This document shows positions 8,076 to 16,153 of a DNA stretch of 64,000 nucleotides, in pieces; the stretch's first letter is position 1; each line of letters starts with the position of its first letter. Below the pieces are notes generated by a model that saw only the letters and a list, made by a program, of their open reading frames with translations, searched no databases and had not been told where the DNA came from. The position numbers and the translations under genes were made by a program. Location of the stretch: assembly GCA_013298025.1 (NCBI GenBank), contig JAAFJE010000005.1, forward strand, positions 1-64,000. The letters are read 5' to 3'. The stretch comes from Cytophagales bacterium. GTDB taxonomy: Bacteria; Bacteroidota; Bacteroidia; Cytophagales; Spirosomataceae.

Positions 8076-8834
8076 TTATTTATCAAAAATGCTTTCTTGA
8101 AAATCGGCATTGGGTATCACTTTTTCTACTTCAAAAAAGCGTGCTTGTCCAAACATGATTTCTTTGGCTGCTATACTTATCTTAAACGGAAATAGCCAAT
8201 GTTGTACTTTGCGGTAGTCCGAAAAATAAACCTTGCTGTTATACGCTTGTCGCATCCCAAGTACCGATACATCGCCCCACATTTGGGCTAATAAATGCGT
8301 TTGCTTATCAAACCAGTACACCACTTTCGATTTATCCAGCTTCGAGGTCATTTTTACCTGATAAAAAAAGGCATTATCCGCAAACACTTCTCCCGTAAAT
8401 TCTAGTGTATAATCGGCTGACTGATAGTTTTCTAAGCCATAATGTAGCAGTGATTGTTTCAATAAAAACTGACATTCTTCGGGGTCGATGTTATAGGTCG
8501 TAATTTTACCTCCTACAGCCGAAGGAGCGTTTAAGTTCCAACCTTTATTTTGATGCACCGCATACACAAAATGATTAGAGCCATTTTCGAGGATAGATTC
8601 ATGCCGAAGCCCTATTTGCGGTATCAGGTAAATGGTATTGACAAACAGCGTAGTATCAGAAAAGCGATGTGTTCGGATGATTTTTAGGTGATGCAACAGC
8701 TCCCAGTGTTGCTTCCCACCAATGGCATCAAAGTATTGTTCGATGATGGTTTGTGGCGTAATTGCTTGTGCTAAACTTTGGGTATAAAACACCCATAAAA
8801 AAACACTGATGCACAGCTTTGCTTGGTATTTCAT
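8076..8834 (-). CDS. Exported LolA/LppX-like protein of unknown function
   Basis: 252 residues with a signal peptide ending TQSLAQ. The N-terminus TPQTIIEQYFDAIGGKQHW is the usual opening of exported Bacteroidota proteins that share the LolA-like half-barrel (outer-membrane lipoprotein-sorting type). The central part YWFDKQTHLLAQMWGD and PFKISI fit the same fold. It may bind a lipid or another hydrophobic ligand in the periplasm; that is inference from fold resemblance. Single gene, with convergent hemE on the 3' side. Confidence 0.7.
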   Translation of the reverse strand: MKYQAKLCISVFLWVFYTQSLAQAITPQTIIEQYFDAIGGKQHWELLHHLKIIRTHRFSDTTLFVNTIYLIPQIGLRHESILENGSNHFVYAVHQNKGWNLNAPSAVGGKITTYNIDPEECQFLLKQSLLHYGLENYQSADYTLEFTGEVFADNAFFYQVKMTSKLDKSKVVYWFDKQTHLLAQMWGDVSVLGMRQAYNSKVYFSDYRKVQHWLFPFKISIAAKEIMFGQARFFEVEKVIPNADFQESIFDK

Positions 8835-8998
8835 TGTTGAGATGGATGCTTGCGAATTACAGCAAATTTGGTATCAGTTTGCTGCTAGTTGATGACGGAA
8901 TTTGGGTGAAAATCTTTATTTTATCTAAAATTTCTTAGAAAAATTTTAAAAAAGATGAAAGCCGAAATCAACTAGCAGTAAAATGCTTTATATTGATG

Positions 8999-10414
8999 CT
9001 ACACTTCGCAAGGATAGCCGAAAAGGCAGTTGTCTTTGATGATTTTCGCAACCACAGGCGGTACGAAATTTTCCCAGCCATTTTCGCCCGATTGAATCAT
9101 TTTCAAGACATTATCGGTGTGGATGGTTAGCAGCGATTGATTGATGTTTTTAATGTCTTCAAACTTATCGTTATCTTTCATGTATTGGAACAAACCAGCA
9201 AGATGTTTGGGCGGTAAAAACTCTCTTGAAGTCACAATTGTTCCGTCCTTATCAATCATTGGGTGAAGGTAAATCTTGATATTGGGGCCAAACAGCGTAG
9301 CAAAAGCCGCCAAAATACCGCCAGGGAGTTTTTGGTAATGTTTTTCTTCAAAAATATACGCCAAATTGGGCATCCCCATGATAAGTGCCATGCGTTTGTT
9401 CGTAAAGCGACTGAGGTAGGAAACCAATTTGTAATATTCGTGGAAATTAGAAATCAATACGGTTTGTCCAAGCGAACAAAGAATATCCACACGGTCGAGA
9501 AAATCTTTTTCGTTGATTTGCTCGTCGCCTCCTTGTAGGTTTCGTAGGGTTAGTTCCGAAACCACCACCACTTTATCGTCGTCCACATCGGGTTCGTTTT
9601 CAAATTGCATTTGACCTTTTTTCAACATATCTACAAATACGTTTGTCACAGGTCTGAACCGTCCTCTAATAGCCACAATATGCTTTTTGTAGAAAGCTTC
9701 CGAAGGGTTCATTACGTTGCCATCGGGGCCAAACAAAGCGGCGTTGGTGAAGCCATTTTTCACCAAATGCAAAGACATCAGGCGGTTGTCAACCTCGGCA
9801 AAATCGGGACCAGCAAAACGAATCATGTCAATTTCGATACGGTCGGTATGCAGGTCATCCATCAACGACTGAATCAAAATATCGGGCTGTTGGTGGTAAT
9901 AAAAACAACCATACACCAAGTTTACGCCAATCACGCCCAAGGCTTGTTGTTGTAGCACGTTGTCGTTGTCTTTCATCCGCACGTGTACTACTACGTCGTT
10001 GGGCTCAGAGCCTGGGCGAAGCTGAAAACGCATCCCAATCCAGCCGTGAGGGTCGTTGGTTTTTTGGTAGTTGAGGGCTGCAACCGTATCAGCGAAGGCG
10101 AAAAACATCTTTTCAGAAGCCGTTTCTGTCAGACGGACATTCAAGAGCTTGTACTCACGGTTGAGCATTTTCATGAGGCGAGGCTCACACACATAGCGGC
10201 CCGAAGGTTCTTCTCCGTAAATCGCATCAGAGAAAGCCATATCATAAGCCGATATGGTTTTGGCTATTGTGCCAGAAGCACCGCCTGCTTTAAAAAAGTT
10301 GGCGGCAACGTCTTGCCCTGCACCAATTTCTGCAAATGAACCATAAATGCGTCTGTCAAGGTTGATACGCAGTGCCTTTTGCTTCGTGCCTAGATTTTTA
10401 TCGTAAGTAACCAT
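8999..10414 (-). CDS. Large conserved cytoplasmic protein of unknown function
   Basis: 471 residues without a signal peptide. The opening KALRINLDRRIYGSFAEIGAGQDVAANFFKAGGASGTIAKTISAYDM is characteristic of a highly conserved family that databases label inconsistently (TonB-dependent receptor, nicotinate-nucleotide adenylyltransferase). Neither label fits the visible sequence: there is no barrel, no plug and no HxGH motif. The GGASGTIAKT loop looks like a ligand-binding glycine loop, and the C-terminus contains LFGPNIKIYLHPMIDKDG. No obvious operon partner. The function remains open. Confidence 0.85.
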   Translation of the reverse strand: MVTYDKNLGTKQKALRINLDRRIYGSFAEIGAGQDVAANFFKAGGASGTIAKTISAYDMAFSDAIYGEEPSGRYVCEPRLMKMLNREYKLLNVRLTETASEKMFFAFADTVAALNYQKTNDPHGWIGMRFQLRPGSEPNDVVVHVRMKDNDNVLQQQALGVIGVNLVYGCFYYHQQPDILIQSLMDDLHTDRIEIDMIRFAGPDFAEVDNRLMSLHLVKNGFTNAALFGPDGNVMNPSEAFYKKHIVAIRGRFRPVTNVFVDMLKKGQMQFENEPDVDDDKVVVVSELTLRNLQGGDEQINEKDFLDRVDILCSLGQTVLISNFHEYYKLVSYLSRFTNKRMALIMGMPNLAYIFEEKHYQKLPGGILAAFATLFGPNIKIYLHPMIDKDGTIVTSREFLPPKHLAGLFQYMKDNDKFEDIKNINQSLLTIHTDNVLKMIQSGENGWENFVPPVVAKIIKDNCLFGYPCEV

Positions 10415-10588
10415 TTATCGTTTCTATGAATAGTTGGGGGTACATTAGCTAATTCTCCACTAATTTATATAAATAACGCCAATTATTGTATCATTTCTTA
10501 AAAAGATACAATTTTATTTTTGTTTTTCTTAATAAAATTAAACCCTATATTTTTAGTATAATTTTTTATAAAAAAAATGAAAAAAGGC

Positions 10589-11437
10589 TCAGGCTTCTTG
10601 ATGAAACAAGCTTAACCCAGCAATCGGACTTTCGGCGATAATGCCCACACTAGCCCCTTTTTGTTGGGCTACTCGGCGTAAAATATCGGTATAATAAAAG
10701 GCTACTGAGCCAGTAAAATGAATTTTATGGGACGGAAAATCTGGGTATTTACACAAGTATTTATCAAAAAACGCTTCAAACGCCTGAAATATCAATTGAA
10801 AGGCAAAAGGATGCTGACGATTATCGAAAAGAAATTTAGAAAAACCAGCAAAATAACGATTTGGAAAGGGCTTTTGGTAAGCATTTTCTAATACTTCAAG
10901 GCGTTCTTTTGCACCATATCTTTTATCAAATTTTTGACGTAAATCGGCGGGTAGTTCTTTGTGTAAGTAGCTCAAAAGCAATTGTTTGCCTAAATATCCG
11001 CCACTGCCTTCGTCGCCTAGCCAAAAGCCCAAAGGAGACACTTGAAAGCTGATGTTTTCGCCGTCATACAAACACGAGTTCGACCCTGTACCCAAAATAC
11101 CAATAATTCCTTGTTGCCGTCCTGCCAAGGCACGTGCTGCTCCTAGCATATCGCTGTAAACGGCAATCGTTTCGGCATAAGGAAACACCTGTCGAAGTGC
11201 CTGCTCAATGATTGCTCCTTTTTCGGGCGAACTTACGCCTGTGCCATAAAAATGTATTTCGCTGACAACCTGTGGTACAAGATGCGGACACAACTGTTGG
11301 GAGAGTTCGCTTACGATAGAAGGCGTATCTTGGTAGTACGGATTCAGTCCGATGGTTTTGTACGATTGTATTGCTCCCGTAGGAGCAAGGCTACGCCAAT
11401 CGGTTTTAGTAGAGCCACTGTCTGCAATGAGTTTCAT
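10589..11437 (-). CDS. BadF/BadG/BcrA/BcrD-type ATPase, N-acetylglucosamine kinase-like
   Basis: 282 residues with the ASKHA (actin/hexokinase) fold. The phosphate 1 loop is ADSGSTKTDW at residues 4-13. The second phosphate/adenosine segment contains GILGTGSNSC (around 111-120), and GFWLGDEGSGGYLGK (around 134-148) is the signature of eukaryotic-type N-acetylglucosamine kinases and their bacterial relatives. The likely reaction is ATP-dependent phosphorylation of an amino sugar released during cell-wall recycling; the substrate is inferred. The cytochrome b5-like gene lies upstream on the same strand, only 33 bp away. Confidence 0.88.
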   Translation of the reverse strand: MKLIADSGSTKTDWRSLAPTGAIQSYKTIGLNPYYQDTPSIVSELSQQLCPHLVPQVVSEIHFYGTGVSSPEKGAIIEQALRQVFPYAETIAVYSDMLGAARALAGRQQGIIGILGTGSNSCLYDGENISFQVSPLGFWLGDEGSGGYLGKQLLLSYLHKELPADLRQKFDKRYGAKERLEVLENAYQKPFPNRYFAGFSKFLFDNRQHPFAFQLIFQAFEAFFDKYLCKYPDFPSHKIHFTGSVAFYYTDILRRVAQQKGASVGIIAESPIAGLSLFHQEA

Positions 11438-11470
11438 GCGAAAGAATGAATAAAAATTTGGGACTGAACT

Positions 11471-11704
11471 TTAGTCGGCTAAAAGCCCAACAACAGGAAA
11501 TTTCTCAAACACCATCGCCGTATGCGGTGCATGGCGTAGCTCTTGGGTGAGGTCTTGCCCAGCCCAATGCTCGTAATGTTTGCCATTACGCCACAAACGA
11601 GAAGCTTGTACATCATAAATTTTACCTTGATAGGCAACCCATATTTCCGCTCGGTCTTGTCCATTTCTTAGGGCAAGTTGGGCTTTAGTGAACGTTTTAT
11701 CCAT
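11471..11704 (-). CDS. Cytochrome b5-like heme/steroid-binding domain protein
   Basis: 77 residues from the ATG at 11,704, giving MDKTFTKAQLALRNGQDR. An upstream in-frame ATG at 11,755 would add a hydrophobic stretch without family support. It contains the small cytochrome b5-like module: VAYQGKIYDVQASRLWRNGKHYEHWAGQDLT followed by HAPH. The histidines in KHYEHW and RHAPH are candidate heme ligands, as in the short bacterial b5-like proteins. It lies 33 bp upstream of the sugar-kinase gene and is probably cotranscribed with it. The partner reductase is unknown. Confidence 0.82.
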   Translation of the reverse strand: MDKTFTKAQLALRNGQDRAEIWVAYQGKIYDVQASRLWRNGKHYEHWAGQDLTQELRHAPHTAMVFEKFPVVGLLAD

Positions 11705-11988
11705 AAAAATAAGCTTTAACTGGCTGACAATCAAGCACGCTACATTACCTAACAATAAAAAACAAAAATCGGCGTTGAAGTGGCTAGATTATCGTAGGTA
11801 CATTTGTATAGCTAACAATCTTCAAGAAGATTAAGTTTGTTATTGGTAAGATGGGTACAAAGATAAGCAAACACAACAGGGAAGTAATAAGCGAAAACCT
11901 GCTATCAAACAAAGTGTTATGGGCGTATTTTATTTATTCATATTTTTTCTTTATTTTTAACAAAGTTTTTTAAACATTCTAAACAATC

Positions 11989-12453
11989 ATGAAAAAAATA
12001 TTATTCTTTTTGCCTGTGCTACTAGCTTTCGTGGGTGTTTTTACGGCTTGTAAAAGTTCTAGTTCTGAACCTTCGTTAGAAGAAAAGTTGGCTAAAGTCT
12101 GGACAGCCAAAGTCGTAAAAGAAGGCTCTACGGTGGTTTATGACAAATCGGCTACTTCACAGAGTATTCCCGGTTATGCCAATTATAAATTGGATTTGAC
12201 CAGTAAAACCGCAGCTAAATTGACTGAAAAAGACGGTAATACCTTTACAGGGTCGTGGTCGCTTTCGTCAGATAACACTACGCTTACGCTCTCTGGCTTG
12301 ACCAGCGCAGCGGGTGCTCCTACGGGTACATCGGGCACAATTGTGTATAAAATTGTAGGCTCGGCTACAACTTCGGCCGTAACACTCGAAACTGCCACCG
12401 CTTACATCAAAGCCAGCAACACAATTGCTAATTATCAATTAGTTAATCCATAA
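11989..12453 (+). CDS. Small lipoprotein, lipocalin-like
   Basis: 154 residues with a lipoprotein signal peptide (MKKILFFLPVLLAFVGVFTAC), lipobox FTAC with Cys21 as the acylation site, then a serine-rich linker. The rest is threonine- and serine-rich beta-strand sequence (FTGSWSLSSDNTTLTLSGL), as in the lipocalin-like lipoproteins common in this phylum. It is probably anchored in the outer membrane or facing the periplasm. No binding residues can be named. A strong terminator follows. Confidence 0.8.
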   Translation: MKKILFFLPVLLAFVGVFTACKSSSSEPSLEEKLAKVWTAKVVKEGSTVVYDKSATSQSIPGYANYKLDLTSKTAAKLTEKDGNTFTGSWSLSSDNTTLTLSGLTSAAGAPTGTSGTIVYKIVGSATTSAVTLETATAYIKASNTIANYQLVNP

Positions 12454-12490
12454 TATTGTACTTAAACCAAACCTAAATACCTACGCATTG

Positions 12491-12518
12491 GCCACTCTGG
12501 ATAAGAGTGGCTTTTTTT
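12491..12518 (+). terminator. Rho-independent terminator
   Basis: 8-bp GC-rich stem (GCCACTCT), loop GGATA and seven T residues, 37 bp after the lipoprotein stop. Confidence 0.9.
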
Positions 12519-12574
12519 GTGCCTACTTTGTAGAAAGATAGGACAGAAAGATTTATTCTCCGTAAATTTGCCTC

Positions 12575-13600
12575 ATGGAACAAAGAACAGAATTAAGTAC
12601 AATCGGAGAATTTGGACTCATTAATCGTATTGCGGCCAAATTTCCTATCACACAGCCAGAAACCATGAAAGGTATTGGCGACGACGCTGCCGTGATTGAT
12701 GCCAAGGGTAAAAAGGTAGTTGTTTCTACCGATTTGTTGATAGAAGGTGTACATTTCGACTTGATTTACACGCCGCTATTGCATTTGGGCTACAAAGCGG
12801 TGGCGGTCAATGTGTCTGATATTGCGGCTATGAATGCCATTCCCAAACAAATTACGGTGAGTTTGGGGCTGAGTAATCGTTTTTCGGTAGAAGCCATCGA
12901 AGAACTCTACGAAGGAATGCGTTTGGCTTGCGAAGCGTATCAAATAGATTTGATTGGTGGCGATACGTCGTCGTCGAGAAGTGGCTTGGTGATTTCGGTG
13001 ACAGCCTTGGGCTTGGGCGAAGAAGCCACATTGGCGTACCGCAACAAGGCACAAGCCAACGATATTATCTGTGTGACGGGCGACTTAGGTGCGGCGTATT
13101 TGGGGCTACAGGCACTCGAACGAGAAAAGCAAGTGTTTTTGGCTAATCCTGCTATGCAACCAGAATTGCAAGACAAAGATTATGTGGTAGGCCGACAACT
13201 CAAGCCCGAAGCTCGCATGGATATTATCCATGAACTAAACGCCTTGTCTATTGTGCCAACGGCGATGATAGATGTGTCGGACGGCTTGGCATCTGAATTG
13301 TTGCACATTTGTCAACAATCGAATATAGGAGGAGTAATTTTTGAAGATAAAATACCGATTGATGACCAAACTTACCTAACCGCCACAGAAATGAACCTTA
13401 GCCCCATGACGGCGGCCTTGAATGGGGGAGAAGATTATGAGTTGTTGTTTACGGTTCAACAATCGGATTACGAAAAAATCAAAAATATGACAGATGTAAG
13501 TATCATTGGCTATATGACGCACGACGTAGAACTCGCCCATTTGATGATGAAATCTGGCTCTTTGGTCAAACTAACCGCTCCAGGTTATGTGCATTTTTAG
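12575..13600 (+). CDS. thiL: Thiamine-monophosphate kinase
   Basis: 341 residues. ThiL phosphorylates thiamine monophosphate to the active diphosphate. Visible landmarks of the PurM/ThiL fold are STIGEFGLINRI at the start, GIGDDAAVI (ATP/metal loop), STDLLIEGVHF and NVSDIAAMNA (metal-binding aspartates), TGDLGAAYLG and IDVSDGLASEL. Length is normal. No other thi genes are adjacent. The TAG stop is the first triplet of a 51-bp perfect palindrome. Confidence 0.97.
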   Translation: MEQRTELSTIGEFGLINRIAAKFPITQPETMKGIGDDAAVIDAKGKKVVVSTDLLIEGVHFDLIYTPLLHLGYKAVAVNVSDIAAMNAIPKQITVSLGLSNRFSVEAIEELYEGMRLACEAYQIDLIGGDTSSSRSGLVISVTALGLGEEATLAYRNKAQANDIICVTGDLGAAYLGLQALEREKQVFLANPAMQPELQDKDYVVGRQLKPEARMDIIHELNALSIVPTAMIDVSDGLASELLHICQQSNIGGVIFEDKIPIDDQTYLTATEMNLSPMTAALNGGEDYELLFTVQQSDYEKIKNMTDVSIIGYMTHDVELAHLMMKSGSLVKLTAPGYVHF

Positions 13601-13648
13601 TAGTATAACGTCGGGGAGGTTTTAAACCTCCCCGACGTTATACTACTA
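13598..13648. terminator. Perfect 51-bp palindrome overlapping the thiL stop
   Basis: Two 25-base arms are perfect reverse complements around a single central T at 13,623 (core GGAGGTTT-T-AAACCTCC). It begins on the thiL stop codon. In RNA it would form a very stable hairpin and probably acts as a terminator, although there is no long U-run. It also marks the left border of a repeat cluster. Confidence 0.85.
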
Positions 13649-13673
13649 ATTAAGTACGTTTGAAAATCGCACC

Positions 13674-13848
13674 CTCGCTGTTTCAAGTTTAACAACTTGA
13701 AACAATAAATCAAGTGCAGTCGGAGACTGCACCATCAGTACAACCAATGGCAAAGATTGAATATTTTAGTCTGTTCAATTTGAGCAAGGTCGCAGTCGGA
13801 GACTGCTTCTTATTCGGCGTTCCAAGTTGTTAAACTTGAAACAGCGAG
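13674..13848 (+). repeat. MITE-like hairpin element, copy B (complete)
   Basis: 175 bp bounded by imperfect terminal inverted repeats of about 30 bp (CTCGCTGTTTCAAGTTTAAC at the left, its complement ending AAACAGCGAG at the right). Each terminal repeat contains its own small hairpin (CAAGTT, loop TAAC). Inside are two 15-bp hairpins GCAGTCGGAGACTGC flanking a spacer of about 60 bp. It has no coding capacity. It is nearly identical to the copy at 40,070-40,244. Confidence 0.9.
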
Positions 13849-14062
13849 TGGCTTACGCACAGCTTGTTGGAGATAACTCCAACAAGGGCGAAAATTTACT
13901 TTGGCTTGTTGGCGTAAGTGTTTGATTTCCTTTTTGTTCTAAGTTGTTAGACTTGAAACAGCAAGGGGTAAGCAACTCGCCAACTATCAAAAAAAGAAAA
14001 TATGATAGAGGTTTGTTGCTTACGCACAGCTTGTTGGAGATAACTCCAACAAGGGCGAAAAA
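13849..14062. repeat. Repeat cluster: S hairpins, solo T hairpin and K module
   Basis: In order: a GCTTACGCAC tail and S hairpin (13,863-13,886, loop ATAA); a 55-bp unit at 13,914-13,968 that recurs at 16,024-16,080; a K module from 13,968 containing GTTTGTTGCTTACGCAC; a second S hairpin at 14,030-14,053; and the terminal phrase GGCGAAAA. The cluster ends where the priA fragment begins. No gene is present. Confidence 0.85.
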
Positions 14063-14476
14063 GTGCTGATTCAAACCAATAATCCACAACAAAAGCTGTT
14101 GCATCAAATTGCCCAAAACGACTACGAAGGACTCTATCAAAGCGAAATAGAAGAACGGCAAGGCTTTGCGTATCCGCCTTTTACCCGCCTTATTCGCCTT
14201 ACAATCAAGCACACAGAAGAAGCGTTAGCCAACAAAACAGCACAAGCCTTGAGTAATAAATTAGCCGAAAAACTGAGCAAACAGCGAGTGCTAGGCCCAG
14301 AAAAGCCCTTGGTAGAACGCATACGCAACCAATTTATTTATGAGATTTTAATCAAACTAGAAAAAAGTATCAACCTCAAAGGAGCGAAACAATACATTCA
14401 CGAACAAGTAGAAAGCATCGTCACCGATAAGCAGTTTAAAGGAGCAAGTATTATTATTGATGTGGACTGTATGTAG
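14063..14476 (+). pseudogene. priA: 3' fragment of priA (primosomal protein N') cut off by a repeat
   Basis: 137 residues matching only the C-terminal domain of PriA: VLIQTNNPQQKLLHQIAQNDYEGLYQSEIEERQGFAYPPFTRLIRL is the family's diagnostic stretch, followed by LGPEKPLVERIRNQFIYEILIKL near the end. Full PriA is about 800 residues with a helicase domain and zinc-binding cysteines; none of that is present upstream. The frame continues backwards into the hairpin repeat and stops at a TAG at 14,006, so the 5' five-sixths is missing. The only start codon is a GTG at the repeat junction. It is probably a non-functional remnant; a complete priA should exist elsewhere in the genome. Confidence 0.85.
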
Positions 14477-14488
14477 GAAGACGAGCCA

Positions 14489-14529
14489 TCGCTGAGATAA
14501 CTTCAAGTTATCAAACTTGAAATAGCGAG
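14489..14529. repeat. Solo terminal-type hairpin after the priA fragment
   Basis: TCGCTG...TAGCGAGG encloses a stem TTCAAGTT/AACTTGAA with loop ATCA. It resembles a single end of the MITE-like element. The priA fragment therefore has family repeats on both sides. Confidence 0.65.
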
Positions 14530-14599
14530 GAGAAACCCTGCGTCCAAACCTCCATACGTTCAGTTCATAAACCAAAAAATCATATAAAAAACGAGCCAA

Positions 14600-15355
14600 A
14601 TGAAAACAACAAGCACTATGCTGTTATTGTTACTTATCCTAAACACGAGCTTGGGGCAAGGACAGGTATCACTGAAACAACTACAGGGAATATGGTCTGG
14701 AGTGGGGGTAGAGATAGGAGTAAAGGTTGTATTATATGATAATGTCTATATGATTATCAAAGGGAATAAAGCACTACAAATATATCAAGATAAGCATGAC
14801 CGTTCGAGTCTTTATACATTCGCTGCTCCTTTTTCTTATATTGGATTTGATAATGACAAAATACCATATCCCAAGAAAATCTCTGATTTATTAGATAAAG
14901 GAAACGTTTTATGTTTTTATGATGTGGAAGGCAAGGACTATGATAAACGGGGGAATATTTTACCTGATTCTAGAGGCCAAAGTTATTCTATAACATATAA
15001 CGAGGACATGGATGAAGACGCTAAACCTGCCGTTATTACACTGTATTACGATATAAATAGATATACCGGCTATGAACAAGTAACAGCAATAGACGATACT
15101 TTTCTTTTACAATTGCATAAGTGTAATAAAGTATTGTGGAAACAATATTTGGCTTTTGAGGGGTTAAAAGAAAAAAAGGTTATAGTCAAAAAATCAAGTA
15201 TTTACCCCGATGCCGATAGCCCCGAGCCAACAAAAATGTATTTGATAGAAGGTGATGTATTTGTGGTGTTAGAGGAAAAAAATGATCGGATAAAAATACG
15301 TTACTTTGGCAAAAAGAAAGTAGAAGGTTGGATTAAAAAAAACGAAGCCAATTAG
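14600..15355 (+). CDS. Exported protein with C-terminal SH3-like region, function unknown
   Basis: 251 residues with a signal peptide (MKTTSTMLLLLLILNTSLGQ). The middle is rich in aromatic and charged residues. The last 60 residues (SIYPDADSPEPTKMYLIEGDVFVVLEEKNDRIKIRYFGKKKVEGWIKKNE) look like a bacterial SH3 domain, which often binds cell-wall peptides. Base composition is more AT-rich than the housekeeping neighbours, and it sits just downstream of a repeat-bounded gene fragment, so it may be accessory DNA. Confidence 0.7.
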   Translation: MKTTSTMLLLLLILNTSLGQGQVSLKQLQGIWSGVGVEIGVKVVLYDNVYMIIKGNKALQIYQDKHDRSSLYTFAAPFSYIGFDNDKIPYPKKISDLLDKGNVLCFYDVEGKDYDKRGNILPDSRGQSYSITYNEDMDEDAKPAVITLYYDINRYTGYEQVTAIDDTFLLQLHKCNKVLWKQYLAFEGLKEKKVIVKKSSIYPDADSPEPTKMYLIEGDVFVVLEEKNDRIKIRYFGKKKVEGWIKKNEAN

Positions 15356-15374
15356 GTATGGTTTCAACGCTCAA

Positions 15375-15420
15375 CTCATGCCATGTATCCCATAAGGCTG
15401 ATGATAAGTCATGGCATGAG
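15375..15420. repeat. Hairpin with CTCATGCCATG arms
   Basis: 11-bp perfect inverted repeat (15,375-15,385 and 15,410-15,420) with a 24-nt loop containing CTGATGATAAGTC. The same arm sequence, three times, occurs at 40,290-40,385. It is positioned as a terminator for the upstream gene. Confidence 0.7.
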
Positions 15421-15488
15421 TAAAAGCCTTTCTGCTTTCATCGGATTTTTCTCCAACAAAAGCAAATCCCCTAAATCTATCTTCAAGC

Positions 15489-16007
15489 ATGATTTTATTC
15501 AATCAATTAAAACACCACTTACCTAGTATTTTGGATTTTATTGCGAGTCATTCGGTAGAATCGGAGGTGAATTTGTCGAAATTGGGTGATTCGTTGATGG
15601 ATTTATATACGGGTAGTTTGTCTGTGGACCTTATTTTTAAGGAAGCCTTAGCTTTTTTGAGAGAAGAGGGAATCACCTCAGAGGAGGATTATCGGGCCTT
15701 TTTGGAAAGGCATCAAGGCTATGCAACCTTTCAATTATCGGATACTTCCATGTGGGTATTTTTATGGGGCAACGAGCCTGAGCGATATGTACATATCCAT
15801 CCTGCAAGGTATTCACCTTACACGATACGTGTCAAGTCGGCTACGCTTAAAACCGCAGTGATGCTTAAAATTCGCAAGGTGAAGCAGCTTGACACCGATG
15901 CCATTAATACCGCACGAAAAAGCATGGGGTTGTCACCAATCAAAAGCATGGAGAAGGCTACCAACATTATCGAAGCCCTGACTTTGTTGGAAACTACGCA
16001 CGCTTAG
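15489..16007 (+). CDS. Hypothetical cytoplasmic protein
   Basis: 172 residues, no signal peptide and no membrane helix. The N-terminal half is helical (LPSILDFIASHS...LSKLGDSLMDLY); the C-terminal half has WVFLWGNEPERYVHIHPARYSPYTIRVKSATLKTAVMLK, which looks like a small alpha/beta domain. I do not recognise a family. It is flanked by repeat hairpins on both sides (15,375 and 16,024), as is the preceding gene, suggesting an accessory segment. Confidence 0.65.
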   Translation: MILFNQLKHHLPSILDFIASHSVESEVNLSKLGDSLMDLYTGSLSVDLIFKEALAFLREEGITSEEDYRAFLERHQGYATFQLSDTSMWVFLWGNEPERYVHIHPARYSPYTIRVKSATLKTAVMLKIRKVKQLDTDAINTARKSMGLSPIKSMEKATNIIEALTLLETTHA

Positions 16008-16023
16008 GTACATTTGCTTTGAC

Positions 16024-16080
16024 GTAAATGTTTGATTTCCCCTTGCCGTTCCAAGTTGTTAGACCTGAAACAGCTAGGGG
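16024..16080. repeat. Solo T-hairpin unit
   Basis: Matches 13,914-13,968: both start GTAA[GA]TGTTTGATTTCC and end in a hairpin around AAGTTGTTAGAC.TGAAACAGC followed by AGGGG. It lies between two convergent genes and could serve as a terminator. Confidence 0.75.
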
Positions 16081-16153
16081 ATATCAAAACACTAATCACA
16101 ATTTTGCATTCAGCTTTATCACGCTTGCCATGCCTAACAAAACCCAAATAAAG

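Noticed and set aside
9263-10339. Several forward frames over the 471-residue gene
   Set aside because: Shadow frames of a well-conserved reverse gene.
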